From assembly GCF_900091465.1 (NCBI RefSeq), contig NZ_FMHV01000002.1, forward strand, positions 7,068,001 to 7,132,000: a stretch of DNA of 64,000 nucleotides, read 5' to 3'. Shown here one piece after another: positions 26,817-37,386 of this stretch. Under the pieces are notes generated by a model that saw nothing but the letters and a program-made list of their open reading frames with translations, made no database searches and was not told the DNA's origin. Every line of letters begins with the position of its first letter. The stretch's first letter is position 1. A program made the position numbers and the translations under genes. Origin of the DNA: Micromonospora rhizosphaerae (lineage in GTDB: Bacteria > Actinomycetota > Actinomycetes > Mycobacteriales > Micromonosporaceae).

Positions 26817-27527
26817 TCAGCTCGTTTCGCCGGCGACCGAGAAGGAGCGGAGGCGGTCGATCGCCAGGACGGTGAAGCAGATGGCGACGACGGCGGTCAG
26901 CACGGCGGCGACCGGGACGGAGACGGTGGCGGAGAGCAGCTCGGTGGGGGCCATCCGGTCGGCGAGGGCGATCACCCACTGCTGGACGGAGAGCACCCGG
27001 GTGCCACTGACGAAGTTGCCCAGCAGCCCCTCCCAGATCAGCACGTAGACCAGCCCGAGCAGCACCGGCCGCCGGGTGACCAGGCTGAGCGCCAGGAACA
27101 GCGCCGAGTACGCGAGCGCGCCGAGCGCGGAGGCGGCGGCGAGCGCCAGTCCGAGGCGTACCGAATCGGCGAGCACGCCCGCGACGTAGAGCGGCACGGC
27201 GACGGTGGCCGCGGTGACCCCGGTCGCCACCGCGAGCTTGGGCAGCACGATCTGCCAGCGCGGCAGCGGCTTGGTCAGGATGTGCACGATCGTGCCGTCG
27301 TCGATCTCGGCGCCCAGCACGCCGGTGCCGACGATCAGCGCGACCACCGGCAGCACCACGGCCAGGCCCAGCCCGACCAGCACCGGCGGCCCCCACTCGC
27401 CCGGGTCCACCCCGAGGGCGCGGGAGGTCACCGCGAGCACCAGCAGCAGCGCCGGCAGCGGGAAGAGCAGCAGGAACCGGCGACGGCCGAAGAGCCCTCG
27501 GGCGGTGATCCACGAGACGGTAGACAT
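26817..27527 (-). CDS. ABC-2 type transporter permease (second of operon pair)
   Basis: A 236-residue membrane protein with six hydrophobic helices and the ABC-2 pattern GAEIDDGTIVHILTKPLPRW after the second helix. Its ATG shares one base with the stop of the adjacent ATPase gene, so the two form an exporter. It is the last gene of a four-gene minus-strand operon (ATPase, permease, ATPase, permease). Substrate unknown. Confidence 0.88.
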   Translation of the reverse strand: MSTVSWITARGLFGRRRFLLLFPLPALLLVLAVTSRALGVDPGEWGPPVLVGLGLAVVLPVVALIVGTGVLGAEIDDGTIVHILTKPLPRWQIVLPKLAVATGVTAATVAVPLYVAGVLADSVRLGLALAAASALGALAYSALFLALSLVTRRPVLLGLVYVLIWEGLLGNFVSGTRVLSVQQWVIALADRMAPTELLSATVSVPVAAVLTAVVAICFTVLAIDRLRSFSVAGETS

Positions 27528-28486
27528 CAGGCCTCCACCAGGTAGGAGAAGACGCTCTCCAGGGACTCGTCCTCGGGCCGCAGCGAGCGGACCCGGATGC
27601 CCCGGGCCAGCGCGATCTTCGGCAGCGCCCGGGTGAAGGCGCCGTAGTCGCCGGCCCGGACGGTGAGCCCGTCCCGGCCCAGCTCGACCCCGGTGACTGA
27701 CGACTCGGCGATCAGCGCGACGGCCAGCGCACGGTCGTCGGTGGAGCGGACCGCGAAGACGTGCGGCCGGTTGGTCATCAGCCGCCGGATGGTACGGAAG
27801 TCGCCGGACGCGGCCAGCCGGCCGGCGACCATCACCTGCACCGTGCCGGAGACCTGCTCGACCTCCTCGAGGATGTGCGAGCTGAACAGGATGGTCCGGC
27901 CGGCGTCGCCGAGCCGGTGCAGCAGCGCCATCATGTGCAGCCGCTGCCGCGGGTCCATCCCGTTGAACGGCTCGTCCAGCAGCAGCACCTGCGGGTCGTG
28001 CACCAGCGCGGCGGCCACCCGGGTGCGCTGCCGCATGCCCTTGGAGTACGTGCCGATCCGCCGGCCCTGCGCCTCCTCCATCTCGACCAGCGCGATCGCC
28101 CGGCGGGCCGCCGCCTCCGGGTCGGGCAACCGGTGCAGCTTCGCGCTGGCCAGCACGAACTCGTACGCGGTGAGGAAGGCGTGCACGGCCTCCCGCTCGG
28201 AGACCAGGCCGAGCCGCCGGTAGATGTCCGGGTTGCGCCAGGTGGGCTCCCCGTCCAGGGTCACCGCGCCCCGGGACGGGGCGAGGAAGCCGGCCATCAT
28301 GTGCAGCAGCGTGGTCTTGCCGGCGCCGTTCGGGCCGAGCAGCCCGGTCACCCCGGGGCCGAGCCGCATGGTGACGTCGTTGACCGCCACCACGTTGCCG
28401 TACCAGCGGGAGACGCCGGCAAGGTCGAGGGTGCTGGCGGCCGCGGTGGGGGCCGCCGCCTCCAGGCCGGCACTGATCGTGGTCAT
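27527..28486 (-). CDS. ABC transporter ATP-binding protein (exporter)
   Basis: A 319-residue ATPase of the ABC-2/NatA-like class: Walker A GPNGAGKT, signature YSKGMRQR, Walker B LLLDEPFNGMDP and H-loop SSHIL, then a ~90-residue C-terminal domain. Start ATG 28486 lies within the stop of the preceding permease (ATGA) and its stop overlaps the next permease start. The tight coupling indicates one transcription unit with stoichiometric expression. Confidence 0.93.
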   Translation of the reverse strand: MTTISAGLEAAAPTAAASTLDLAGVSRWYGNVVAVNDVTMRLGPGVTGLLGPNGAGKTTLLHMMAGFLAPSRGAVTLDGEPTWRNPDIYRRLGLVSEREAVHAFLTAYEFVLASAKLHRLPDPEAAARRAIALVEMEEAQGRRIGTYSKGMRQRTRVAAALVHDPQVLLLDEPFNGMDPRQRLHMMALLHRLGDAGRTILFSSHILEEVEQVSGTVQVMVAGRLAASGDFRTIRRLMTNRPHVFAVRSTDDRALAVALIAESSVTGVELGRDGLTVRAGDYGAFTRALPKIALARGIRVRSLRPEDESLESVFSYLVEA

Positions 28487-29364
28487 CGGGCGGCCACCTT
28501 CCGGTATCGCAGCAGCAGCAGGGCGACGCAACCGCCCACCAGCAGCAGGGCGGCGAGGGCGTAGACCGGGCCGAAGTCGCCGATCCCCGGCCCGCTCTGT
28601 TCCCGGGTGACCAGCAGGTCGCCCAGCGACCAGATCCCGACCCCCTGCACGATGGTCGAGGGTGAGCCGAGGCCGGCCAGCTCGTTGACCGTCCGGGAGG
28701 GCATGATCGACAGCGTGCCGACGATCGGCGTGGTCATCAGGAAGGCCGCCACGATGCCACCGGCGGCGAACGCCCGCTTGCCGGTGAGCGAGGCGATCAG
28801 CAGGCCGACCGAGGAGAACACCACCGCCCAGAGGCCGGCGTAGAGCAGGCCGGGGAGCAGGTCGAGCAGCTCGTTCCAGACCCCGCGCATCCCGTCGTCG
28901 GTGGTGAACGCGGCACCGAGGAACATCACCAGTTGCGGTGCGCCGAGCAGCAGCCAGAGCGCGGTCATCAGGGCCAGCAGCTTGGCCAGCGCGTAGTCGG
29001 CGCGGGGCAGCGGCCGGGAGAAGTAGAGCGGCAGCACCCCGCTGCGCAGGTCGCGGGAGACCAGCTCCGGCCCGACCACCGCGACGAAGAAGATGACCAG
29101 CCAGCTCATCGCGTCGGCGAACTGGGCGTACGTCATGACGACCTGGCCGATCTGGGTGCGTACCGCGGTCAGCGCGGCGGCCACCACGGTGACGATGCCG
29201 ACCACCAGCCAGGGGAAGATCTTGGCCTTGGCGCTGCGGCCCAGGCCGAACGCGGTGCGCAGCCCGTGCAGGTAGAGCGCGCCGAAGACGTGCCCGCGGC
29301 CCAGCCGCGGGCCGGTGTAGCGCTGGTAGCCGATGTCGTGGATGACACCGGTCGGCTCAGACAT
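28483..29364 (-). CDS. ABC-2 type transporter permease (first of operon pair)
   Basis: A 293-residue membrane protein with six helices and the ABC-2 signature ELVSRDLRSGVLPLYFSRPL after helix 2. The N-terminus VIHDIGYQRYTGPRLGR is the form common in actinobacterial exporters of this kind. It overlaps the upstream ATPase by 8 bases and the downstream ATPase by 4, so it is part of the four-gene operon 26817-30271. Confidence 0.9.
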   Translation of the reverse strand: MSEPTGVIHDIGYQRYTGPRLGRGHVFGALYLHGLRTAFGLGRSAKAKIFPWLVVGIVTVVAAALTAVRTQIGQVVMTYAQFADAMSWLVIFFVAVVGPELVSRDLRSGVLPLYFSRPLPRADYALAKLLALMTALWLLLGAPQLVMFLGAAFTTDDGMRGVWNELLDLLPGLLYAGLWAVVFSSVGLLIASLTGKRAFAAGGIVAAFLMTTPIVGTLSIMPSRTVNELAGLGSPSTIVQGVGIWSLGDLLVTREQSGPGIGDFGPVYALAALLLVGGCVALLLLRYRKVAAR

Positions 29365-30271
29365 GGCTGGGCTCCCTCGTGGCGAAGAGTTCGGCCACCC
29401 GGTGCCGGCGCTGGTCCAGCCGGTGCAGCGGCAGGTCCAGCTCGGCGACCGCGCCGAGGATCAGGTCGTAGGTGGCGTCGTCGGCGAGCGGGACGAGCAA
29501 CATCCGCCCCTCCCGGGTCACCGACAGGTCGAGCGCGGCGAGCCGGGCGGCGAGGTCCTCGGTACCCTCGCTGACCTCGACCGCGAGCACGTCGGTGGCG
29601 GAGGTCATCGCGGAGACGCGGTCCGCGCGCAGCAGCCGCCCGCCGTCGATGGCGACCAGCGTGTCGCAGATCCGCTCCACCTCGCCGAGCAGGTGCGAGC
29701 AGACCAGCACGGAGATGCCGAACTCGGTGCCGATCCGGTGGATCAGGGCGAGCATGGCGTCGCGCCCGGCCGGGTCGAGGCCGTTGGTCGGCTCGTCGAG
29801 GAGCAGCAGGTCGGGGTCGTGCACCAGGGCCTGGGCGAGCTTGACCCGCTGCTTCATGCCGGTCGAGTAGCCGCCGACCGGGCGGTAGCGCTCCTCGTAG
29901 AGGCCGACGTGACGCAGCGCCTCGGAGGCCCGCTCGCGGGCGACCGCGCGGGGCAGGCCGCTGATCCGGCCGAGATGGGTGACCAGCTCGGCGGCGGAGA
30001 GATCGGGCGGGAGGGCGTCGTGCTCGGGCATGTAGCCGACCCGGGCGCGGACCGCCGCCGGGTCGGTGGTCGGGTCGAGGTCGAGCACCCGGACCCGGCC
30101 GCTGGTCGGGGCGAGCAGGCCGAGCAGGATCTTGATCAACGTGGACTTGCCGGCGCCGTTAGCGCCGACCAAACCTATGATCCCCGGCTCGACCGCGACT
30201 GTCAGGTCGGCCAGCGCGGTGACCCGACCTCCATACGTCTTGGTCAGCGACTCGGTTGCGATCAGTGTCAC
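29357..30271 (-). CDS. ABC transporter ATP-binding protein, lead gene of exporter operon
   Basis: A 304-residue ATPase: Walker A GANGAGKST, signature YSTGMKQR, Walker B LLLDEPTNGLDP, H-loop CSHLLGE, and a C-terminal extension ending in QRRHRVAELFATREP. GTG 30271 is the start, preceded by an intergenic region shared with the divergent DM13 gene. The operon holds two ATPase-permease pairs, which may act as one hetero-complex or two exporters. Confidence 0.93.
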   Translation of the reverse strand: MTLIATESLTKTYGGRVTALADLTVAVEPGIIGLVGANGAGKSTLIKILLGLLAPTSGRVRVLDLDPTTDPAAVRARVGYMPEHDALPPDLSAAELVTHLGRISGLPRAVARERASEALRHVGLYEERYRPVGGYSTGMKQRVKLAQALVHDPDLLLLDEPTNGLDPAGRDAMLALIHRIGTEFGISVLVCSHLLGEVERICDTLVAIDGGRLLRADRVSAMTSATDVLAVEVSEGTEDLAARLAALDLSVTREGRMLLVPLADDATYDLILGAVAELDLPLHRLDQRRHRVAELFATREPSHV

Positions 30272-30409
30272 GCTGCTCAGCGTAGGGAGCCGACGCTCGC
30301 CCTGGCATCCGGCGCGCCCCTGATCCTGGCCCATTCCCCCACTAGGGGTAATGGTTCCGTAAGGCCGGGGGACGGCGACCGGGCCGGTCCCGCCCGGAAC
30401 ACTGTGGAC

Positions 30410-30967
30410 ATGATCTCCCGTCTGCTGCGTACCCCGCTGACCTGGGTCGTCGTCGCCGTCCTCGCCGCCGGGGCGGCCGTCGGGCTCTGGTGGTTCCAAC
30501 CGTGGAAGGCGGTCACCGACAGGGAGGTCCGCGAGGAGCTGTCGGCGGTCGACGTGACCGCCTCGCCGGCCGGCACCGCGGCGCCCACCGGCACCGCCGC
30601 GCCGGTCGGACCGACCCTGGTCAGCCGGGGCGACTTCGTCACCCACGAGCACGACACCAGCGGCACCGCGCGGATCGTGCGCGGGGCCGACGGGCGGTAT
30701 CGGCTGGAGCTGGTCGGCCTGGACACCTCCAACGGTCCGGATCTTCAGGTCTGGCTGACCGACCAGCCGGTCCGCACCGGCCGGTCCGGCTGGAACGTCT
30801 TCGACGACGGCCGCCGGGTCGAGCTCGGTCCGCTCAAGGGCAACCTGGGTGACCAGGCGTACGACATCCCGGCCGGGACCGACCTGACCGGGCTGACCAG
30901 CGTGGCAATCTGGTGCCAGCGGTTCGCCGTCTCGTTCGGCGCGGCCCCACTGACCCCCGTCGGCTGA
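30410..30967 (+). CDS. DM13 domain protein, membrane-anchored
   Basis: A 185-residue protein with an N-terminal signal anchor (TWVVVAVLAAGAAVGLWWF, about residues 11-29), a Thr/Pro/Ala-rich linker and a DM13 domain from about residue 70. The domain shows GDFVTHEHDTSGTARIVRG, LDTSNGPDLQVWLTD and the final SVAIWCQRFAVSFGAAPL with the conserved cysteine. DM13 is proposed to take part in electron transfer at the cell surface, which is not proven. ATG 30410 is the start (two codons after an in-frame GTG). Confidence 0.85.
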   Translation: MISRLLRTPLTWVVVAVLAAGAAVGLWWFQPWKAVTDREVREELSAVDVTASPAGTAAPTGTAAPVGPTLVSRGDFVTHEHDTSGTARIVRGADGRYRLELVGLDTSNGPDLQVWLTDQPVRTGRSGWNVFDDGRRVELGPLKGNLGDQAYDIPAGTDLTGLTSVAIWCQRFAVSFGAAPLTPVG

Positions 30968-31090
30968 CTCCGGCGGCGACCTCCGGTCGACCGACGGACG
31001 AACGGCCGATGACCGCCAGGTTTAGTGGTGCTCTCGACCGATCGGCGGTGGGCTGAGAAACTGTGTGCCGGCCGGTGAGTTGGGGGTTCG

Positions 31091-32620
31091 ATGAGCAACG
31101 GGTGGGTGCTGCCCGAGGACGTGTTGCGGGACGCACCGGCGTACGCGCTACGCATCAGTGAGCTGGCCGATCTTGAGTTGCTGCTCACCGGGGCGTACGC
31201 CCCGCTGACCGGCTTCATGACCCGCGCCGACCTGGCCTCGCTCAGCCGTCGCGGCCAGCTCGCCGACGGCACGCCCTGGCCCGTACCGGTGACCCTGCAG
31301 GTGCCGGCGACGCTCACCGACGGGCTGGAGCTGGACGATCCGCTGCGCCGGGCGCTGGTGCTCACCGACGGCGAGGGCGCCCCGGTGGCCGCGATGGACG
31401 TGATCGACGTCTGGCCGGTCCGCGACGGCACGGTCGGCGTGGGCGGGGCGGTCCGCCGGCTCGGCGACGGCGGTCACGGACCGTTCCAGCGGCTGCGCCG
31501 TGGCCCGGACGAGGTGCGGGCGCTGCTGCCCCCGGGCCGGGTGCTCGGGGTGTTCGCCGACCGCCCGCTGCACCGGCCGCAGCTCGCCCAGATCGCACAC
31601 GCCGCCCGCACGCTCGGCGCGCACCTGCTGGTGATGATCCCGGTGGGCGAGGAGTCGATCGCCGGGCTGCCGTCCGAAGCGCTCGTCCGCAGCGTCTTCG
31701 CCGCCCGCGACCGGATGCCCCCGGCCACCCTGGTGGCGGTGCCGCTGGTCCGGCGCCGCGACGAGATCAGCGACGCCCTGCTGCGGGCCCGGGTCGCCGC
31801 CGCGTACGGCGTGACCCACATCCTCTCCACGGGCGAGATGCTCTCCGGCGCCGGCCTGCGGGTGCTGGTGCCCCGGGAGCTGGCCTACGACAACCGGGAC
31901 GGGCAGTGGCGCTGGCGGGAGGACATCCCGCCGCGCAACCGCCGGCTGGCGCTGAGCCAGGCGGAGATCGACGACCTGCTGGACCGGGGCTTCCCGCTGC
32001 CCGAGTGGCACACTCCGCCGGCCGTGGCCAAGGAGCTGGCCCGGGCCCGGCCGCCGCGCCGGCACCGGGGCCTGGTGATCTTCCTGACCGGCCTCTCCGG
32101 CTCCGGCAAGTCGACCATCGCCCGGGGCCTGGCCGACACGCTGCGCGAGGGCGGCGACCGCACCATCACCCTGCTCGACGGCGACGTGGTGCGCCGGGAG
32201 CTCTCCGCCGGGCTCGGGTTCAGCAAGGCTGACCGGGACATGAACGTCCGCCGGATCAGCTGGGTGGCCGCCGAGATCGCCCGGCACCGGGGCGTCGCCA
32301 TCTGCTGCCCCATCGCCCCGTACGCGGCGGCCCGGGCGACCGCCCGGGAGATGGCGCACGCCGCGGGGGCGGGCTTTCTGCTGGTGCACGTGGCCACCCC
32401 GCTGGAGGTCTGCGAGCAGCGGGACCGCAAGGGCCTGTACGCCCGGGCCCGGGCCGGCCTGCTCACCGGGATGACCGGCATCGACGACCCGTACGAGGAG
32501 CCGATCGACGCCGACCTGGTGGTGGACACCACCGACATGACCGTCGACGAGGCGGTCAAGGTGGTGATGACCCACCTGACCGAGACCGGCTGGGTGGAGC
32601 CCCGCCTCCAGCCGGCCTGA
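31091..32620 (+). CDS. Adenylyl-sulfate kinase with degenerate ATP-sulfurylase-like N-terminal domain
   Basis: A 509-residue protein. Residues ~1-310 resemble ATP sulfurylase (an YAPLTGFM start, VFADRPLHRPQLAQIAHAAR). The catalytic QTRNP/HRAH site of true sulfurylases is not present in normal form. Residues ~325-505 are an APS kinase: P-loop GLSGSGKST (334-342), LDGDVVRRELSAGLGFSKADRDMNVRRI and CPIAPYAAARATAREM. It would phosphorylate APS to PAPS; sulfurylase activity is doubtful. It starts at ATG 31091 and is not linked to cysDN or other assimilation genes. Confidence 0.87.
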   Translation: MSNGWVLPEDVLRDAPAYALRISELADLELLLTGAYAPLTGFMTRADLASLSRRGQLADGTPWPVPVTLQVPATLTDGLELDDPLRRALVLTDGEGAPVAAMDVIDVWPVRDGTVGVGGAVRRLGDGGHGPFQRLRRGPDEVRALLPPGRVLGVFADRPLHRPQLAQIAHAARTLGAHLLVMIPVGEESIAGLPSEALVRSVFAARDRMPPATLVAVPLVRRRDEISDALLRARVAAAYGVTHILSTGEMLSGAGLRVLVPRELAYDNRDGQWRWREDIPPRNRRLALSQAEIDDLLDRGFPLPEWHTPPAVAKELARARPPRRHRGLVIFLTGLSGSGKSTIARGLADTLREGGDRTITLLDGDVVRRELSAGLGFSKADRDMNVRRISWVAAEIARHRGVAICCPIAPYAAARATAREMAHAAGAGFLLVHVATPLEVCEQRDRKGLYARARAGLLTGMTGIDDPYEEPIDADLVVDTTDMTVDEAVKVVMTHLTETGWVEPRLQPA

Positions 32621-32678
32621 TCCCGGCCCGCCACCCCCGGCCCACGGCCGCGGCACCCGTCACCCGCCGGCGCCCCAC

Positions 32679-32771
32679 CGCCGGGTCGCCGTCACCCTGC
32701 GCCGCCCACGGCCGGGTCGCGGTCGCCCTGCGCCGCCCACGGCCGGGTCGCCGTCGCCTACGCCGACCCCG
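32679..32771. repeat. Three tandem 31-bp repeats
   Basis: Units start at 32679, 32710 and 32741. The first two differ by three or so bases; the third matches for its first ~18 bases and then drifts. They lie in the gap between the APS kinase gene and deoR. The period is not a multiple of three, and no coding role is evident. Confidence 0.75.
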
Positions 32772-32870
32772 GGCTCCTTTCGTCGTGCCCTCCTGAGCGC
32801 TAGTGTTCGTCTTTGTTGGAACACGTTCGACCGCGTGGGTGCGTGGTCGCGGGAGCCGGAGGTACGGCGG

Positions 32871-33664
32871 ATGCTGGCGCGGCAGCGGCAGGCGGCCATC
32901 CTGGAGCGGGTCCGCGCCACCGGCGGGGTGCGGGTCACCGAGCTGGCCGCCGAGTTCTGCGTCTCGGACATGACCATCCGGCGGGACCTGGAGACGCTGC
33001 ACGAGCAGGGCCTGCTGGCCAAGGTGCACGGCGGGGCGACGGTGGCCGGCTCGACCGACGAGCCGGGATTCCGGGCCAAGTCCGTCCGTGAGTCGGCGGA
33101 GAAGGCCGCGATCGCCACCCGGGCCGCGCGGCTCGTCCGGCCCGGCGGGGCGGTCGCCCTGTCGGCCGGTACGACCACCGCCGAGCTGGCCCGTCGCCTG
33201 GTCGACGTGCCGGGCCTGACCGTGGTGACCAACTCGCTGCCGGTGGCCGAGATCCTGCACGTCGGCGGCCGACCCGACCAGACCGTGGTGCTCACCGGCG
33301 GCGTCCGTACGCCGTCGGACGCGCTGGTCGGCCCGCTGGCCGTGTCGGCGATCGGCGCGCTCCACCTGGACCTGCTCTTCCTGGGCGTGCACGGGATCAG
33401 CGAACGGGCCGGCTTCACCACGCCGAACCTGATGGAGGCGGACACCGACCGGGCCCTGGTGGCGGCCGCCGACCGGCTGGTCGTGCTCGCCGACCACACC
33501 AAGTGGGGCACGGTGGGGATCTCCTCCATCGTCCCGCTGGACGCCGCGGACGTGCTGATCACGGATGACCAGTTGGCACCGGATGCGCGTCGGGTACTGG
33601 GCGAAAAGGTGGGTGAGCTGGTGATCGTGGGAACCACGGGGCGGGCCACGGCGGAGGCGGCGGA

Positions 33665-33668
<4 letters not shown>
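32871..33668 (+). CDS. DeoR-family transcriptional regulator
   Basis: A 265-residue sugar-responsive repressor: N-terminal helix-turn-helix (RQAAILERVRATGGVRVTEL, AAEFCVSDMTIRRDLETLHE) and a C-terminal DeoRC sensor domain with GTTTAELARRL and the closing EADTDRALVAAADRLVVLADHTKW. ATG 32871 is chosen because GGAGG lies 8 bases upstream; the ORF is open further upstream. Its stop overlaps the GTG of galT, so it probably controls galactose use in its own operon. Confidence 0.93.
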
Positions 33669-34745
<1,077 letters not shown>

Positions 34746-34750
<5 letters not shown>

Positions 34751-34810
34751 TCGACTCCGACTGCGGCAGGTCGCGGTGTCCGCGGATCCGGACCGAACCA
34801 CCTGCCGCAG
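34746..34810. repeat. Dispersed repeat family 2, copy 2, with 11-bp inverted arms
   Basis: The left 36 bp match 1499-1536. The internal CTGCGGCAGGT (34761-34771) pairs perfectly with ACCTGCCGCAG (34800-34810), so this copy can form a stem. The TGA of galT is part of the repeat's TGATCGACTCC. The rest of the 322-bp gap 34751-35072 holds only the terminator at 35019. Confidence 0.7.
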
Positions 34811-35018
34811 GCCGAGTTGCTCGGACAGCAGGGCGCGGGGGCCCGGGACAGGGCCCCCCGCAGGGAAGGGACGGCTGGCTGTGCGCGACAGCCGGGAAGG
34901 TTGGCTGATCGGCGCTCATGCCGCGAGGCGACCGCGGTCAACCTTCCTGGACGCGACTGGCACCACGTCCAACCTGGTCAACGAGGTGAAGCACGTTCGG
35001 TGACGCGCCGGGCAGGTA

Positions 35019-35056
35019 CGACCGAGCCCGCCGGCGGGTGCCGGCGGGCTCGGTCG
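35019..35056. terminator. Strong terminator downstream of icd
   Basis: A perfect 16-bp stem (CGACCGAGCCCGCCGG and its complement) with a 6-base loop, 17 bases after the icd stop on the minus strand. It can also stop read-through from galT. Confidence 0.8.
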
Positions 35057-35072
35057 GTGACGCGGTACGGAA

Positions 35073-36290
35073 TCAGGCGGCGAGCTTGCGCGCCAGGTTC
35101 TCGTCGAGCGCGTTCATGAACTCGTCGGTGGTCAGCCACGGCGCGTCGCGCGAGATGAGCAGCGCGAGATCCTTGGTCATCTGGCCGCCCTCGACGGTAC
35201 CCACGATGACCTGCTCCAGGGTGTTGGCGAACTCGGTGACCGCCGGGGTGCCGTCCAGCTTGCCCCGGTGGGCCAGACCCCGGGTCCAGGCGTAGATCGA
35301 CGCGATCGGGTTGGTCGAGGTCTTCTCACCCTTCTGCCACTGCCGGTAGTGCCGGGTGACGGTGCCGTGCGCCGCCTCCGCCTCGACCGTACGGCCGTCC
35401 GGGGTCATCAGCACGGAGGTCATCAGGCCCAGCGAGCCGAAGCCCTGCGCGACGGTGTCGGACTGCACGTCACCGTCGTAGTTCTTGCAGGCCCAGACGA
35501 AGCCACCCTCCCACTTGAGCGCGGCGGCGACCATGTCGTCGATCAGCCGGTGCTCGTAGGTGATGCCGGCGGCCTCGAACTCCGACTTGAACTCGTTCTC
35601 GAACACCTCGGCGAAGATGTCCTTGAACCGGCCGTCGTACGCCTTGAGGATGGTGTTCTTGGTCGACAGGTAGACCGGGTAGCCGCGGTCGAGGCCGTAG
35701 CGCATCGACGCGCGGGCGAAGTCCCGGATCGAGTCGTCGAAGTTGTACATCCCCATGGTGACGCCGCCGCCGGGGAACTTGGCGACCTCCATCTCCATCG
35801 GGGCGCCGCCGTCGGCGGGCTGGTAGGTGATGGTCACCGTGCCGGGGCCGGGGACGACGAAGTCGGTGGCCTTGTACTGGTCGCCGTGGGCGTGCCGGCC
35901 GATGATGATCGGCTTGGTCCAGCCGGGGACCAGCCGCGGCACGTTGGACATGATGATCGGCTCGCGGAAGACCACGCCGCCGAGGATGTTGCGGATGGTG
36001 CCGTTCGGCGACCGCCACATCTTCTTCAGGTCGAACTCCGCGACCCGGGCCTCGTCCGGGGTGATGGTGGCGCACTTGACGCCCACGCCGTGCTGCTTGA
36101 TGGCGTTCGCGGCGTCGACGGTGACCTGGTCGTCGGTCTCGTCGCGGTGCTGAATCGACAGGTCGTAGTAGTGCAGGTCGACGTCGAGGTAGGGCAGGAT
36201 CAGCTGCTCCCGGATCTGCTTCCAGATGATCCGGGTCATCTCGTCGCCGTCGATTTCCACGACCGGGTTGTTTACCTTGATCTTCGCCAT
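35073..36290 (-). CDS. icd: NADP-dependent isocitrate dehydrogenase (homodimeric, eukaryote-like type)
   Basis: A 405-residue enzyme converting isocitrate to 2-oxoglutarate. The N-terminus [21 protein letters not shown], the block [14 protein letters not shown], and the later [21 protein letters not shown] and [20 protein letters not shown] are diagnostic of the eukaryote-like NADP-ICDH subfamily rather than the E. coli Icd type. Length is standard. ATG 36290 has GGAGCGCC upstream. It is followed by a strong hairpin. Confidence 0.97.
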   Translation of the reverse strand: MAKIKVNNPVVEIDGDEMTRIIWKQIREQLILPYLDVDLHYYDLSIQHRDETDDQVTVDAANAIKQHGVGVKCATITPDEARVAEFDLKKMWRSPNGTIRNILGGVVFREPIIMSNVPRLVPGWTKPIIIGRHAHGDQYKATDFVVPGPGTVTITYQPADGGAPMEMEVAKFPGGGVTMGMYNFDDSIRDFARASMRYGLDRGYPVYLSTKNTILKAYDGRFKDIFAEVFENEFKSEFEAAGITYEHRLIDDMVAAALKWEGGFVWACKNYDGDVQSDTVAQGFGSLGLMTSVLMTPDGRTVEAEAAHGTVTRHYRQWQKGEKTSTNPIASIYAWTRGLAHRGKLDGTPAVTEFANTLEQVIVGTVEGGQMTKDLALLISRDAPWLTTDEFMNALDENLARKLAA

Positions 36291-36450
36291 CGGCCGGCGC
36301 TCCTCTCGGGGGACACATGCTCAAGCAGTACGAGCGTACTGGAAACTGCCCGGCGCTCCTCAGCCGGCCTCGACGAGGCCGAGGACGGGCCCCGTCCGCG
36401 CCCGACGAAAAGCGGATGTCCGGCGCGTCCGACGCTGACACCATCACCGG

Positions 36451-37299
36451 ATGGCGCTGAGCCGCACCCTCGGGTCTATCACGGTCACCCCCCTCACCGA
36501 CGGCGAGGGGGCCTTCTTCCAGCCCCGTGAGGAGGCGTTCCCGGCGGCGACGGCGGAGCAGTGGCGCGAGGCCGACCGGCGTGACCCCGCCGCGGTGACC
36601 GCGGACGGGCAGTGGTGGTTGCCATTCCGCAGCTTCGCCCTGCGGGACGGCGACGGGCCGGTCATGCTGGTCGACGCCGGCATCGGGCCGGCCGGCTCCC
36701 CCGCCGCGAGCTGGGCACCGGTGCCGGGACGGCTGCCGGCGGAGCTCGCCGCCGCAGGCATCGACCCAACCGACGTCCGCACGGTGGTCCTGACCCACCT
36801 GCACAGCGACCACATTGGCTGGGCGATCACCGGCACCCCCGGCCGCCCGTACTTCCCGAACGCCACCTACGTCCTGCAGCGGGCCGAGCTCGACGCGATG
36901 GAGACGATCAACCCGCGTCTGCCGGCCGGCCTGGTCGCGCCGTTGCGCGCCGCCGGCCAGCTCCGGGTGGTGGACGGCGCTGCCGCGATCACCCCACAGG
37001 TACGGCTGGTGCCGACCCCGGGGCACACCGTCGGGCACCAGTCGGTGCTGCTGGAGGCGGCGGGCGAGCGGCTGTTGCTCACCGGCGACCTGCTGGTGCA
37101 CACCGTGCAGCTGGTCAACCCGGAGCTCGCGTACGCCCACGAGGAGGACCCGGCGACGGCGCGCGCCTCGCGCGTGGCGCTGCTGCGCGGCCCCGCTACG
37201 CTGGCCACCCCCCACCTGGGCGACCCGTTCGTCGCCCTCGCGCCCACCCCTTCCCCGGTTGATCATGAAGTTGTAGTCACGACACGCCGGAGCGGGTGA
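36451..37299 (+). CDS. MBL-fold metallo-hydrolase
   Basis: A 282-residue metallo-beta-lactamase-fold protein. The dizinc site motif THLHSDHIGW places HxHxDH at residues 116-121; PTPGHTVGHQS supplies the next ligand and LTGDLLVH the bridging aspartate. It resembles lactonase/quorum-quenching-like hydrolases, but the substrate cannot be told. The last ~14 codons and the stop come from a dispersed palindromic repeat (37257), so the native C-terminus has been replaced or extended. ATG 36451 has no strong ribosome site. Confidence 0.85.
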   Translation: MALSRTLGSITVTPLTDGEGAFFQPREEAFPAATAEQWREADRRDPAAVTADGQWWLPFRSFALRDGDGPVMLVDAGIGPAGSPAASWAPVPGRLPAELAAAGIDPTDVRTVVLTHLHSDHIGWAITGTPGRPYFPNATYVLQRAELDAMETINPRLPAGLVAPLRAAGQLRVVDGAAAITPQVRLVPTPGHTVGHQSVLLEAAGERLLLTGDLLVHTVQLVNPELAYAHEEDPATARASRVALLRGPATLATPHLGDPFVALAPTPSPVDHEVVVTTRRSG

Positions 37300-37319
37300 C
37301 AACAACTTCATGATCAACC
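37257..37319. repeat. Palindromic repeat (family 1) at the end of the MBL gene
   Basis: Two 24-bp arms (37257-37280 and 37296-37319) are inverted complements with a single mismatch; each carries TTGATCATGAAGTTGT. The 15-bp centre includes GACACGCCGG. The copy contains the MBL stop codon and lies 68 bases from the convergent mdh stop, so it may serve as a bidirectional terminator. Confidence 0.9.
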
Positions 37320-37386
37320 GGGTCAAACGAGGCGGAGACGGCGAAGAGGCACGCCGGCGATGCCGGCGCGCCCCTTCGGTCGGGGG

